Assembly (NCBI RefSeq): GCF_004770995.1 | Contig: NZ_RQHW01000016.1 | Location: 62,001 to 126,000 of the forward strand | DNA length: 64,000 nucleotides | DNA from: Leptospira idonii | Lineage (GTDB): Bacteria; Spirochaetota; Leptospiria; Leptospirales; Leptospiraceae | Direction: 5' to 3' | Shown here: positions 34,670 through 42,812 of the stretch, piece after piece | Position numbering within the stretch: position 1 is the stretch's first letter | How the letters are laid out: each line of letters starts with the position of its first letter | Notes under the pieces: generated by a model | What the model was told of the DNA's origin: nothing | Database searches by the model: none | The model's input: only the letters and a program-made list of their open reading frames with translations | Translations under genes and position numbers: made by a program

Positions 34670-37435
34670 CTAACCGCCCTTGGCCATAAGGAATTTTTCC
34701 ATAAATTCGGTGATGTCTCTGATGTTACGATTGATCATCTTACGAAGTTCGGGAGGAATATTTTGCGATTTGATGACTCGATAATAGTTCAAGGCATTCT
34801 TCAGCATCTTACGGCGGGCGAATTCCTGAGCCTTCATCAACATAGGTTTGTATTTGAAATAAGAATACTCCATAATGGAATAGTTCTTCGACAAACGAAA
34901 AGCATGCGGAATTTTTCCGAAATCATAAGTCAAAGTAAGGAAAGGAGCATCGTCCGCCTCGGGAGGTTTGAGTTCCAAAACCCCGTGGATGATTTTTTCA
35001 GGTTCTTCCTCTACCTTATTTGCCATCTCCTCCGGAGTGTCAGGAGCTTCAGGAATCTCTCCCAAGTTTCCATCTACGATTTCGATTTCGGGAGGTTCGG
35101 TATCCAATTCCGGTTCTTCCGGAGCGAGAATGTCTTCCTCTTCTTCCTTAACCTTTCTATCTCGGTACACTTCGTCCGCATCCGGAAGACCGATTTTGAT
35201 CTCTTCCGGCTGAGATCTCCCCATAAGTTCCACTTGAATCGGTTCATCCGTTTCGATGACAGTTTCCGATTTCGCTTTAGCAGGATCGATTGCATCCGGT
35301 AAACCGATCTTAGGTGCAGCAGTGATGGGAGTTTCTTCCGTTTCGGAAGGAGAAGGAAGATGTACCTCTTTTTTCAGGGCATCGTTCGTTTTATCGAACC
35401 ATTCGGAATCTTCGTCCGAGGAAATCCATTCTTCCTCTTTAGGAGGTTCTTCTTCTTTGTCCTGTTTGAGATTAAGACCTTCAGGAAGATCCAATCTTTG
35501 AGGAAGAGCGGGAAAATAAGGTCTCAGTAAATCATTGAGAGAAGAAGGAGTGATCTTCTGTGCCTTTTTAGCATCAGACTCTAACTTTTGTAAGGCCTTA
35601 TCTTTGAGATAGTTTTCTCTTTCCTTAAAACGATCTCCTTTTCTACGATCCACTCCGGAACGTCTGTCCTTACGACCCGCCTTATTTTCTCTTCTGTCCG
35701 GGCTGACCCTTCTTTCTTTCCCGGAACGCCTGTCCACGAGAGGAAGATCCCGGAACTGTTTCCATTCTGTGGAGAAAAAAGTATCTTCAGGAAGATCCAA
35801 TTCGGAAACATCTTTCGATTGAACTGCTTCCGTTGCTTGCCCCAAAGCAGCGGCTCCCGAAGCAGCTTGGTTCAGTGCATCCGAAAGCCCCTGTAAATCC
35901 GCCTGAATTTGCTCTGGGTTCGGAAGGTAAAACGGCCCAACAATCCCGGAAGCACCTCCACCCTGCATCGGAGGCATAAAAGTAGGAGCGCCCGTAGGAG
36001 GAGCCATCAAACCTTGGTTCAATGATTTTAAAAGATTTTCATAATTTTCTTTCTGAGCCTTTCCATCCGCTCCCGAATAACCTGGAATCGGCGGAGCATC
36101 TTTCAAAAACTGGTAGATCAAAGGATGTAAAAAATCCGCACCGACTGCGCCCGGAGGAGGCAGAGAAGAAGGATAGGAGCCAGGTGTCCCGCTTCCTCCG
36201 GGTGAATCAAAGTTTTTTATTTCCGCTTGTTCTGGTCTTTGAGGGGTCTCCTGAGCAGCCTGCACTCCCGAATCGGAAGGAGGTATGGGATAAGAAGGGG
36301 GAGGAAAAGATCCTCCTTGAGAAGGAAAACGGCCGGGAGGGGCACTCGGTAAACCACCGCTTGGTGGAGAAAAGTTCTCAGGAAGAGGAGAAGTAGCACC
36401 GCCGGCACCACCTCCGCTGCCTGCGTATTGAATGGCCTTTGCGATGGATTCAGCGAAGATTTCGGAGACCTGTTTCATTGCGGAAACAAAATCCTGCAGG
36501 CCTGCATCGTTTAAATCTTTGGAACCCTGAGAAGAAGGATCATCACCTGATGCAGAGGCGCCGTCTATTTTTCTTTTTTGTCTTTTGGGATCGGTAACAT
36601 TCGAATCGGATTGTTTTCCGGGAAGATCTTTTTCCGGTTCGTAAGCGGAACCGGATCCTTGGTCTTCCATATACTCTTCCAGATCCTGAATGTTTTTCTG
36701 AATCTTGTTTTTGATTTCCTGATCGGGAATGCGTTCTCCCGTCCGCAGAAAAATTTCGATCGCCTCTTCTACGTTATTTTTCTCCATCAATGCTTCCGCA
36801 TTTAACAAAGGTCTGCGATGAAACGAATACTTGGAATTCTTGGAAATGATATCGTCTACGGAAAAAGAAACTTCCGGTTTCTCTTTTTTAGGTCTTAGAT
36901 TTTGAACGGGGAGATCAGGAGAAGAAAAATCGTCATCTTCCTCATCTCCAAAATCTCCCAAAGGAATATCTTCCAAGGATTGAGGAAGCTGTTGGTTTTG
37001 TTTCCCTGCACCGCCTCCTCGATTTCTTCCTCTCGGATTTTTGGAAGGAACACCGCCGCTTCCACCCGGCGTAGTACCTCCTCCTCCGCCGCCTCCGGAT
37101 CCTGGCATAGGAAGCCCTTCGTCATCTCTGGAAGCCCAATCCTCTAACGCAGGTAAGCCGCCCTCGGGAAGATTCGGCTCTGCTCCTTTGGATGCGGAAT
37201 GAGGAGTTTGAAAAGGAACTTCTTTCCCTCTTCCTCCCCACTTCGGAGGAGGAAGGCTCGGATCTTCTCCGCCTCCCTCGAAAGGTTCCTCCGAATCTTT
37301 CCGATTGCGTCTTCTTCTGCGGTTGTTACCACCACCTTCACTTCCCCCGGATCCGGAAGAAGGAGACTTGAGTACATTGTACAATCCGGCGCCGGCGCCA
37401 GAAAGTCCAAGTAGCATCATAAGAGTGGTGATCAT
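34670..37435 (-). CDS. large low-complexity protein with duplicated helical module, unknown
   Basis: This is a 921-aa protein. It begins with a short hydrophobic segment (LMMLLGLSGAGAGLYNVL), then long Gly/Pro/Ser-rich stretches (about 25-165 and 330-560) that look disordered. A module at about 205-262 with PLLNAEALMEKNNVEEAIEI and NIQDLEEYMED recurs at the C-terminus (about 857-915, KPMLMKAQEFARRKML and NIRDITEFMEKF), so the ends are an internal duplication of a TPR-like unit. Around 571-610 there is a run of DRRSGKERR/DRRSGVDRR repeats, a basic motif seen in various bacterial envelope and PilZ-linked proteins. An acidic segment follows. No catalytic domain is seen. Start context is weak. 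Confidence 0.75.
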   Translation of the reverse strand: MITTLMMLLGLSGAGAGLYNVLKSPSSGSGGSEGGGNNRRRRRNRKDSEEPFEGGGEDPSLPPPKWGGRGKEVPFQTPHSASKGAEPNLPEGGLPALEDWASRDDEGLPMPGSGGGGGGGTTPGGSGGVPSKNPRGRNRGGGAGKQNQQLPQSLEDIPLGDFGDEEDDDFSSPDLPVQNLRPKKEKPEVSFSVDDIISKNSKYSFHRRPLLNAEALMEKNNVEEAIEIFLRTGERIPDQEIKNKIQKNIQDLEEYMEDQGSGSAYEPEKDLPGKQSDSNVTDPKRQKRKIDGASASGDDPSSQGSKDLNDAGLQDFVSAMKQVSEIFAESIAKAIQYAGSGGGAGGATSPLPENFSPPSGGLPSAPPGRFPSQGGSFPPPSYPIPPSDSGVQAAQETPQRPEQAEIKNFDSPGGSGTPGSYPSSLPPPGAVGADFLHPLIYQFLKDAPPIPGYSGADGKAQKENYENLLKSLNQGLMAPPTGAPTFMPPMQGGGASGIVGPFYLPNPEQIQADLQGLSDALNQAASGAAALGQATEAVQSKDVSELDLPEDTFFSTEWKQFRDLPLVDRRSGKERRVSPDRRENKAGRKDRRSGVDRRKGDRFKERENYLKDKALQKLESDAKKAQKITPSSLNDLLRPYFPALPQRLDLPEGLNLKQDKEEEPPKEEEWISSDEDSEWFDKTNDALKKEVHLPSPSETEETPITAAPKIGLPDAIDPAKAKSETVIETDEPIQVELMGRSQPEEIKIGLPDADEVYRDRKVKEEEEDILAPEEPELDTEPPEIEIVDGNLGEIPEAPDTPEEMANKVEEEPEKIIHGVLELKPPEADDAPFLTLTYDFGKIPHAFRLSKNYSIMEYSYFKYKPMLMKAQEFARRKMLKNALNYYRVIKSQNIPPELRKMINRNIRDITEFMEKFLMAKGG

Positions 37436-37834
37436 TCTAAAAAATAAGCCTTATTATCTATTTTCGAGGAGTAAGACCTCGAAATTGAGCCATCGATTAG
37501 ACGACTTCGAAAAATCCGAAAATCTTTTCCTACTAAATTCAGTGGGGCGCCATTTCCGGCTCTCCGCTCCAATAAACGAAACAGCCTCTCTTGCACAGCG
37601 AAACCTATTTCTCTCGGTGACGTAGGCAGGGATGCCGGAGTTTGGAAGTAGATACAGGAAGTTTCGCTGCCGAGAGCGGGAAAGATGTTTCGTTTGATTT
37701 CCGCTGCGATCCGGGGCGCAGCAAAAACGAACAAATTGTGGTATCTACCCCGTTTTTCTCGTCTCAGAGCAACCCTAGGGGATTTGGCATGTTTTGTGCT
37801 TGACACCAGACTTTTTCTTGCATGTTATGGTGGC
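37436..37834. other. 399-base non-coding stretch with nested inverted repeats
   Basis: No gene with support is seen. AAACGAAACA (37574-37583) is complementary to TGTTTCGTTT (37686-37695), and inside it CAGCGAAAC (37596-37604) to GTTTCGCTG (37661-37669), so a long, interrupted stem can form across 37574-37695. The sequence GGGGCGC with TTTCCG nearby occurs on both sides. It does not match tmRNA, RNase P or SRP RNA consensus blocks. It could be a structured RNA or a dispersed repeat. Confidence 0.4.
37800..37828 (+). promoter_or_regulatory. sigma-70 type promoter of the thioesterase gene
   Basis: TTGACA (37800-37805), a 17-base spacer and TGTTAT (37823-37828). The expected transcription start falls at about 37835, the A of the thioesterase ATG. 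Confidence 0.5.
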
Positions 37835-38239
37835 ATGAAATCCGTTGCCAAAAAAAATCTAAGCTTTGCCTCAAGTCCAGACAATGCAGACGGGTTGCAG
37901 CTCAAAATCACCTTCGATGAAGATACAAAAACAGCATTCGGTGATTATACCTGCCCCGACAAATACCAAGGACAACCGGATCAAATCCACCCTGGCATCA
38001 TCTCCACCATTTTGGACGAGATCATGATGAAGATCAATGAAGCGATGAATTTCGAAACCACTACCGGTGAATTGACCATTCGTTTTTTACAACCGGCCAA
38101 AGTGAACGAGCCTCTCCACCTTCGCGGTTGGTTCGTAAAGAAGAACAAAAAAATCATCGAAAATCGTGCTGAAATAGAAAATGAGATCGGCAAAATAGTG
38201 GCCCGCGGAAAAGGTAAATATATCGAAGCAGAAGACTAA
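37835..38239 (+). CDS. hotdog-fold acyl-CoA thioesterase (PaaI/4HBT type)
   Basis: This 134-aa protein starts at the ATG at 37835; the frame stays open upstream to 37685 but would cross the promoter. The hotdog pattern is visible: [20 protein letters not shown] for the central helix (with the HxGxxxxxxDE motif) and [20 protein letters not shown] for the strands. The family hydrolyses acyl-CoA thioesters as dimers or tetramers; specificity is unknown. A -35/-10 pair sits so close that the mRNA may be leaderless. tRNA-Leu follows. Confidence 0.85.
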   Translation: MKSVAKKNLSFASSPDNADGLQLKITFDEDTKTAFGDYTCPDKYQGQPDQIHPGIISTILDEIMMKINEAMNFETTTGELTIRFLQPAKVNEPLHLRGWFVKKNKKIIENRAEIENEIGKIVARGKGKYIEAED

Positions 38240-38248
38240 AGCTAATTC

Positions 38249-38335
38249 GCCGATGTGGTGGAATTGGTAGACGCAGTGGATTCAAAATCCACCGATGGCA
38301 ACATCATGCCGGTTCGATTCCGGCCATCGGTACCA
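38249..38335 (+). tRNA. tRNA-Leu (anticodon CAA)
   Basis: An 87-base class II tRNA. Acceptor GCCGATG pairs with CATCGGT (38325-38331), D-arm with GGTAGAC, anticodon stem GTGGA/TCCAC with loop TTCAAAA (anticodon CAA), a long variable arm (CGATGGCAACATCATG) and T-arm CCGGTTCGATTCCGG. ACCA at 38332-38335 encodes the discriminator and CCA. Confidence 0.95.
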
Positions 38336-38362
38336 TGTAACTTTTTTTAAGTGATATTCGTG

Positions 38363-39127
38363 TTAGCTTTTAGATTTTCTCTTTGCCTCTAGAAAAAATT
38401 CCCTTTCTACTTCATCGATCGCCTCAATCACTAGAAACATCTCTTGTTTTGAAAGCCGATCGAAAATAAATCTCCCCTTCTTTAAAATCTGAATCCCTAA
38501 ATCGATTCCTCTTTTGTCTGTTTCCGTATAAAGATTCTCTTTCGTTTCCATTTTACGAAGTATATCATCCATGATGAGAATGATCTTATTCACCAAAACC
38601 TCATCCGTGAAAGTGTGAAAGAGTTTGCCTATATCCGCACGAAATGCATCCGCATCTTTCTGAGGAATTCTTCCCAATATCTTCGTAAAACTTTCATTAG
38701 ATGAAATTGCCAAAGAAGGATTTTCTTCCGAATTCACTTCTCGGATCAATATTTCTTCGAAGGAATGAGCAGTAACATAGGAATGAAGTGCAGCCAAACC
38801 CGCTTTAAGAGCCAAAGGGAAATGCCTTCCGAAACGGAAAATCGATGCGGCGATATTTCCCAAAATCCCCCAAACTTTCGCAGGATGATGAACAAAACCG
38901 GCTAACGCTTGAAAGGCTGAGTCCAATTTCAGTCTTTCTTCGTATTTCGGATACAAAAACTCTGTAAAAAAACCGATGAGTAGATCGATCGTTTCCCTTT
39001 TGATGGAAGAATATTTAGGAAAACGGGAAAGGGATTCTGCCGAATAACGTTCCTTCAATGAATTTTGATAGGCTTCGATCACCTTAGGAAAAATAGGATC
39101 AGATAATATGGATTTTTTCTCGTTCAA
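38363..39127 (-). CDS. hypothetical protein, 254 aa, helical
   Basis: No family is recognised. The protein is predicted mostly alpha-helical with no signal peptide; a mildly hydrophobic middle (about 100-125, VWGILGNIAASIFRFGRHFP) might associate with a membrane. It overlaps the amidase stop as ATGA, so it is translated from the same mRNA after the amidase and could be related to wall metabolism; this is positional inference only. A T-run follows tRNA-Leu just downstream on the other strand. Confidence 0.7.
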   Translation of the reverse strand: MNEKKSILSDPIFPKVIEAYQNSLKERYSAESLSRFPKYSSIKRETIDLLIGFFTEFLYPKYEERLKLDSAFQALAGFVHHPAKVWGILGNIAASIFRFGRHFPLALKAGLAALHSYVTAHSFEEILIREVNSEENPSLAISSNESFTKILGRIPQKDADAFRADIGKLFHTFTDEVLVNKIILIMDDILRKMETKENLYTETDKRGIDLGIQILKKGRFIFDRLSKQEMFLVIEAIDEVEREFFLEAKRKSKS

Positions 39128-40452
39128 GGAGAAGTTACCTCACTGAAATAATTCTCATATCTTTCCCAGTTGATTTTTTTGCCTTTGGGAACAACAGGCA
39201 TTTTTTTAGGTTTTCTCATTTCCATACCACTAAACAAGGAATAGATGCCCACCGCCAAAGAAATGGCGACCTCTTTTCTGTTTTCAGTAAGATACTTCAT
39301 GTCTCTGGAACGATTGATGTATCCTATTTCTAAAAAAGCGCAAATCGCATTCGTGTAAGTAGGAAGACTGTAAGTGGAAATATAAGGTTTTTGAATGGGC
39401 CCCACTTCAGGATAATTTCCGTTTTTATCCTTCAATTGTTCCCTAAGTCCGAATTGAACAAAACGCATCAGTTCCCTGGAAGCGTAATAATTATCTCCTC
39501 CGAAACCTTCCCGTCCCCCTTCTCTACGCCAGGTTTCTTTTTTTCCTTTCTCTCTTTCCCAAAAAGCACCTTCTGCGGAAAATCCGGAATGGGTTTTGGA
39601 ATAAGGGCCTTTACCGCCTGCTTTCGCTTTATTTTCCCAATTCTTATCGTCGGCATACTTCCATGTAACCATGTTTTGGCGGTATCCTTCAAACTTATCC
39701 AGATCCGCCTTTTTACCCGACTTATCGGACCAGTATCCATGAAAATAAATCCAAGCATCCGCCACCGCATTTTCCAGTTTGCTCCAATTGGCTACGAAAA
39801 CCATCCAATCCGACCAAGGAGAGGAAAGAAAAGATTTTGGCTTTTTTTTATCTTCCGAAATGGACTTTAAGAGATGGAAGGTTTTATATCCGGGAGTGAG
39901 GACGGCTGCCATTCCTCCCTTTTGTCCCTTCCCCGCAGGATTCAAATGTAAGGATAAAACCAAATGAGGTTTTTGTTCATTGATGAAAGAAAGTCTCCCT
40001 TTTCGACGAACTCCTGTTTTAGGATCAGGAAAATCATACAAACGATAGGCGGCATTCGGATCTTCCGAAGAAGGATCGTTTTCATAATTCGAATTTCTGG
40101 TCAAAACCGATTTCAAAACCACTCTGGGAAACGACTTTTCATTGGAAAAATTCTTCAGATGGCGGGAAAATTGAACCCAACCTTCCTCGGTTTCCGTAAG
40201 TTTCAAGACGGAATGAACTTCTTGAGCAAGTTTGAGAACGACTTCCCTTTCCGTTAAAGAACCCGACTCGGTTCCTTGTTTGTATTTTTCCAGAAAGGTC
40301 TGAGTGAGAGAATCGTATTTATCTCCATGCACGCCTACAGGTTCTTTGGCGACTCCTCCGTGACCCGGATCGACTACGATTTGATAGGTGGGAACGGAAA
40401 AAAGATGGGTGGAAAGGAAAAAAGAAAAAAGGATATAAAGTTTACGGTTCAA
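39124..40452 (-). CDS. N-acetylmuramoyl-L-alanine amidase (Amidase_3)
   Basis: This 442-aa secreted protein (signal peptide about 1-19) starts at TTG at 40452; no in-frame ATG fits before the signal peptide and no Shine-Dalgarno is visible. Zn ligands are in IVVDPGHGG (His), LTEREVVLKLA (Glu) and LVLSLHLNPA (His); the catalytic Glu is in CAFLEIGYINRS. It cleaves the amide between muramic acid and the peptide stem. Insertions between the Zn motifs (about 215-330, rich in Trp and Lys) make it longer than typical AmiC-type catalytic domains. It is coupled to the downstream 254-aa gene by a four-base overlap. Confidence 0.9.
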   Translation of the reverse strand: MNRKLYILFSFFLSTHLFSVPTYQIVVDPGHGGVAKEPVGVHGDKYDSLTQTFLEKYKQGTESGSLTEREVVLKLAQEVHSVLKLTETEEGWVQFSRHLKNFSNEKSFPRVVLKSVLTRNSNYENDPSSEDPNAAYRLYDFPDPKTGVRRKGRLSFINEQKPHLVLSLHLNPAGKGQKGGMAAVLTPGYKTFHLLKSISEDKKKPKSFLSSPWSDWMVFVANWSKLENAVADAWIYFHGYWSDKSGKKADLDKFEGYRQNMVTWKYADDKNWENKAKAGGKGPYSKTHSGFSAEGAFWEREKGKKETWRREGGREGFGGDNYYASRELMRFVQFGLREQLKDKNGNYPEVGPIQKPYISTYSLPTYTNAICAFLEIGYINRSRDMKYLTENRKEVAISLAVGIYSLFSGMEMRKPKKMPVVPKGKKINWERYENYFSEVTSP

Positions 40453-40463
40453 TGGAGAGTGAA

Positions 40464-40486
40464 TGCCGAAGGAAGTCCCTTCGGCA
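40464..40486. other. 9-bp hairpin between the 249-aa gene and the amidase
   Basis: TGCCGAAGG (40464-40472) and CCTTCGGCA (40478-40486) form a perfect stem with a five-base loop. It lies 11 bases after the upstream gene's stop and 11 bases before the amidase TTG. There is no T tract on the minus strand, so it may be an attenuator, a weak terminator or a processing site rather than a strong terminator. Confidence 0.55.
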
Positions 40487-40497
40487 GAAATTTATTT

Positions 40498-41247
40498 TTA
40501 GTTCGCTGCTGCAGCGGCACCTGCATGAATCAAATTACGATTGTCGCTTAGATCTTTCGCATATTTATCGGAGATCCCTTTTTTATCAGCTTCCGCATCT
40601 TTCAAGTCGACTAGGATTCTGATTCCGTAATCTTTTGCGATTCTGAAATGAACGATGGAATCGTAGTATCTTCTGCCTCGGATCATATCCGTCGCCATGG
40701 ACAATTGATAGTATGCAATTTTCAATTTATGTTGGCTCTCAGGAATGCTGTGGTAAGCGATTGCGGAACCACCTTCTTTGGAATCACTCACCAATTGTTT
40801 CTCTTCCTGGGCAGAAATCGCATCCGCACATTCAGCAAGTAGAGTTTGTGTTTTGGTATCGTATGCTTTAGAGAATTTGGAAAGAAGATCATTCAAGTCT
40901 TTGTCCACTTGCACCATCGCTTTTCCGGAAACGACATAGGCACGTCTGTAGTAATAACGAAGAGCTGCTTGGTAGTCTTTTTTGATTTTTTCAAGACCCG
41001 CTTTGGATTCGGGAACATCCTCCCCGAAGTTGGAGGAAATGATGGTGAGCATTCTAAGTCCGCTAACGATACGATCACGATAGGACTCTGAAATAAGTTG
41101 ATAGTTTCTTCTTTCTAAATTGGAACCTTGGTCGAGTTTATCGATTTCGTCGTGAGGTTCTTTGCCCTTATCGGAAGCACCCGATTCCTGTGCCCACAAA
41201 GATGTGATTGTAAAAAACACCAAAAACAGAAGTGAAATTTTTTTCAT
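40498..41247 (-). CDS. secreted helical protein, 249 aa, unknown
   Basis: Signal peptide about 1-19 (cleavage after SLWA-Q). The mature protein is charged and mostly helical, with tyrosine-rich stretches (AALRYYYRRAYVVSG, RRYYDSIVHFRIAKDYGIR) and an alanine tail. The last third has TPR-like spacing. No family is recognised; it is probably periplasmic. It is followed by a hairpin and then the amidase gene on the same strand. Confidence 0.75.
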   Translation of the reverse strand: MKKISLLFLVFFTITSLWAQESGASDKGKEPHDEIDKLDQGSNLERRNYQLISESYRDRIVSGLRMLTIISSNFGEDVPESKAGLEKIKKDYQAALRYYYRRAYVVSGKAMVQVDKDLNDLLSKFSKAYDTKTQTLLAECADAISAQEEKQLVSDSKEGGSAIAYHSIPESQHKLKIAYYQLSMATDMIRGRRYYDSIVHFRIAKDYGIRILVDLKDAEADKKGISDKYAKDLSDNRNLIHAGAAAAAN

Positions 41248-41314
41248 AAGGGGAAACTGTCTCCTAAAACATCAAACTAGGTATCTCAGATAAACAAAGT
41301 CTGACTACTATTTT

Positions 41315-41968
41315 TTATGGTTTTTCTATTAAGAGAAGCCCGTCCCCTACCGGATACAGAGTGTAATTCATTCCTGAAGATTTTACCTTTTCCCAAAGGG
41401 ATCGAACGGCCAAGTCGGAGGGTTTGGAAAATTCTTTCACAGCCACTCTTCCGTGCCAAAGCACGTTATCGAAAAGAATACGGGCACCTGGTTTCGATTT
41501 GGCGCTCAAAAGATCCCAAAGTTCGGGATAAGTCACCTTATCGCAGTCCACAAAAAACAGATCCGCATTCTCCCATTGGGAGATATTCTCGTACATATAG
41601 TCCAAAACCCAAGCTGTTACCCGCCTAATCGGAATTTGCCTGTTCGGATACATTTTGGAAAAATAAAAATCGAGTAAAGAAGACTGTTCTCCGTTTCGAT
41701 CCAGACTGATGATCTCGGCCTCAGGCCATCCTTCATAGAGCCAAAGAGTGGAATAACCGATGGCAGTTCCCAATTCCCAAATCTGTTGCGGCCGAATGAA
41801 TCGAGCCAGTTCGGAAAGAACTTTTCCGGAAGCCGCGGAAACGATTGGAACCGACTTTTCTTTGGCAAATGCTTCCATTTCCAAAAAAATAGGATTCGGT
41901 CTGGAAACAAAATTCTCTTCGATATAAGTTTCCAATCCTTCTATAAAATTACTGGGTCTGGGTTTCAT
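41315..41968 (-). CDS. SAM-dependent O-methyltransferase (CCoAOMT-like)
   Basis: This 217-aa cytosolic protein has motif I WELGTAIGYSTLWL, the acidic strand-2 end IISLDRN, and DLFFVDCDKVTYPELWDLL followed by GARILFDNVLWHGRVA, which carry the metal-binding Asp residues of the caffeoyl-CoA O-methyltransferase-like family. It methylates a hydroxyl on an unknown small molecule. It follows the RNase Z-like gene by four bases in a four-gene minus-strand unit. Confidence 0.88.
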   Translation of the reverse strand: MKPRPSNFIEGLETYIEENFVSRPNPIFLEMEAFAKEKSVPIVSAASGKVLSELARFIRPQQIWELGTAIGYSTLWLYEGWPEAEIISLDRNGEQSSLLDFYFSKMYPNRQIPIRRVTAWVLDYMYENISQWENADLFFVDCDKVTYPELWDLLSAKSKPGARILFDNVLWHGRVAVKEFSKPSDLAVRSLWEKVKSSGMNYTLYPVGDGLLLIEKP

Positions 41969-41972
41969 AAAA

Positions 41973-42812
41973 CTAAGGTTTAACGGGAATAAAAAGATGG
42001 ATTCTGTCTTTTAAGGAATCAGGGATTTTTTTATCTACGATCTCTATCAGTTCCTTGTATCGATAACGTTTGGAAGCATGGATCAAAACGATAGATTCGT
42101 TTTCGAAAGCATCCGCATTTTGTACGATTTCATCCAAATGAGTGTGCCCCCATTCTCTGGCACGTTCGACTCCTCTTTTGTCGCAATAATAAGTGCATTC
42201 CATAAAAAGGATCTGACTCTTTCTTACATCGTCGTTTTCCAAAACATATTCTATTTTACTATCGCCCGAAAAAGAAACGAGAGGAGTTTGGATCTCCGTA
42301 GTGGGATCTGCGTTTTTTTCCTTCATCTCTCTGATTTCCGTTTGGCTCAAATGAGAGAATTCTTTTTTCAATTTTTTTCTGGATTCGAAAATCGTATAAC
42401 CTTGAGAAGGAACTCTATGAAAAGAAGGAAGCGGCTTAAAAAAGAAGCCCGGTTTCAAATCGACTCTTTCTCCCCATTCCACACCTTGCAAATGATAGTC
42501 GTAATCGAAGTCTTCCATAACGGAATAGAGTTTTAAGATTTGTCTTAGATTTTCTTCGATCGCCTTCGGAACGAAAATGCGGGGAGGAGGAAGTTGTCTT
42601 AAACTTCTTTGAGACACATAATAAGGAATCCCTGCGGAGTGATCCAAATGAGCATGAGTCAGAAGGAGATTCCCTATATTGATTTTGTCGGGATTTACCG
42701 CACCGAAATCGAATAGAAGATCCAAGGAAGGGAATGCGATAGAAGTGCGGATCCCTCCTTCCGAAATTCCTTCGAATTTCCAACCTTTGTGTTCGAAATG
42801 AGCAATCGCCAT
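41973..42812 (-). CDS. RNase Z-like metallo-beta-lactamase-fold hydrolase
   Basis: This 279-aa protein has the metal motif LLTHAHLDHSAG, and further GDSKIEYVL (Asp ligand region), MECTYY, WGHTHLDEIV and VLIHASKRY, the order seen in tRNase Z-type enzymes. RNase Z cleaves the 3' trailer of tRNA precursors that lack encoded CCA, as the initiator tRNA in this window does. The exosite arm is not obvious, so another MBL hydrolase function is possible. It starts immediately after the M16-like gene stop. Confidence 0.75.
   Translation of the reverse strand: MAIAHFEHKGWKFEGISEGGIRTSIAFPSLDLLFDFGAVNPDKINIGNLLLTHAHLDHSAGIPYYVSQRSLRQLPPPRIFVPKAIEENLRQILKLYSVMEDFDYDYHLQGVEWGERVDLKPGFFFKPLPSFHRVPSQGYTIFESRKKLKKEFSHLSQTEIREMKEKNADPTTEIQTPLVSFSGDSKIEYVLENDDVRKSQILFMECTYYCDKRGVERAREWGHTHLDEIVQNADAFENESIVLIHASKRYRYKELIEIVDKKIPDSLKDRIHLFIPVKP

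Noticed and set aside
34763..35302. 179-codon plus-strand frame opposite the 921-aa protein
   Set aside because: It is an antisense shadow of a low-complexity coding region, with Arg/Phe-rich composition and no ribosome-binding site.
37432..37806. Minus-strand 124-codon frame in the gap before the thioesterase
   Set aside because: It crosses the inverted repeats and the thioesterase promoter, has no ribosome-binding site and no domain; composition does not look like protein.
37436..37834. tmRNA, RNase P RNA or SRP RNA
   Set aside because: None of the conserved core blocks of these RNAs could be found on either strand.
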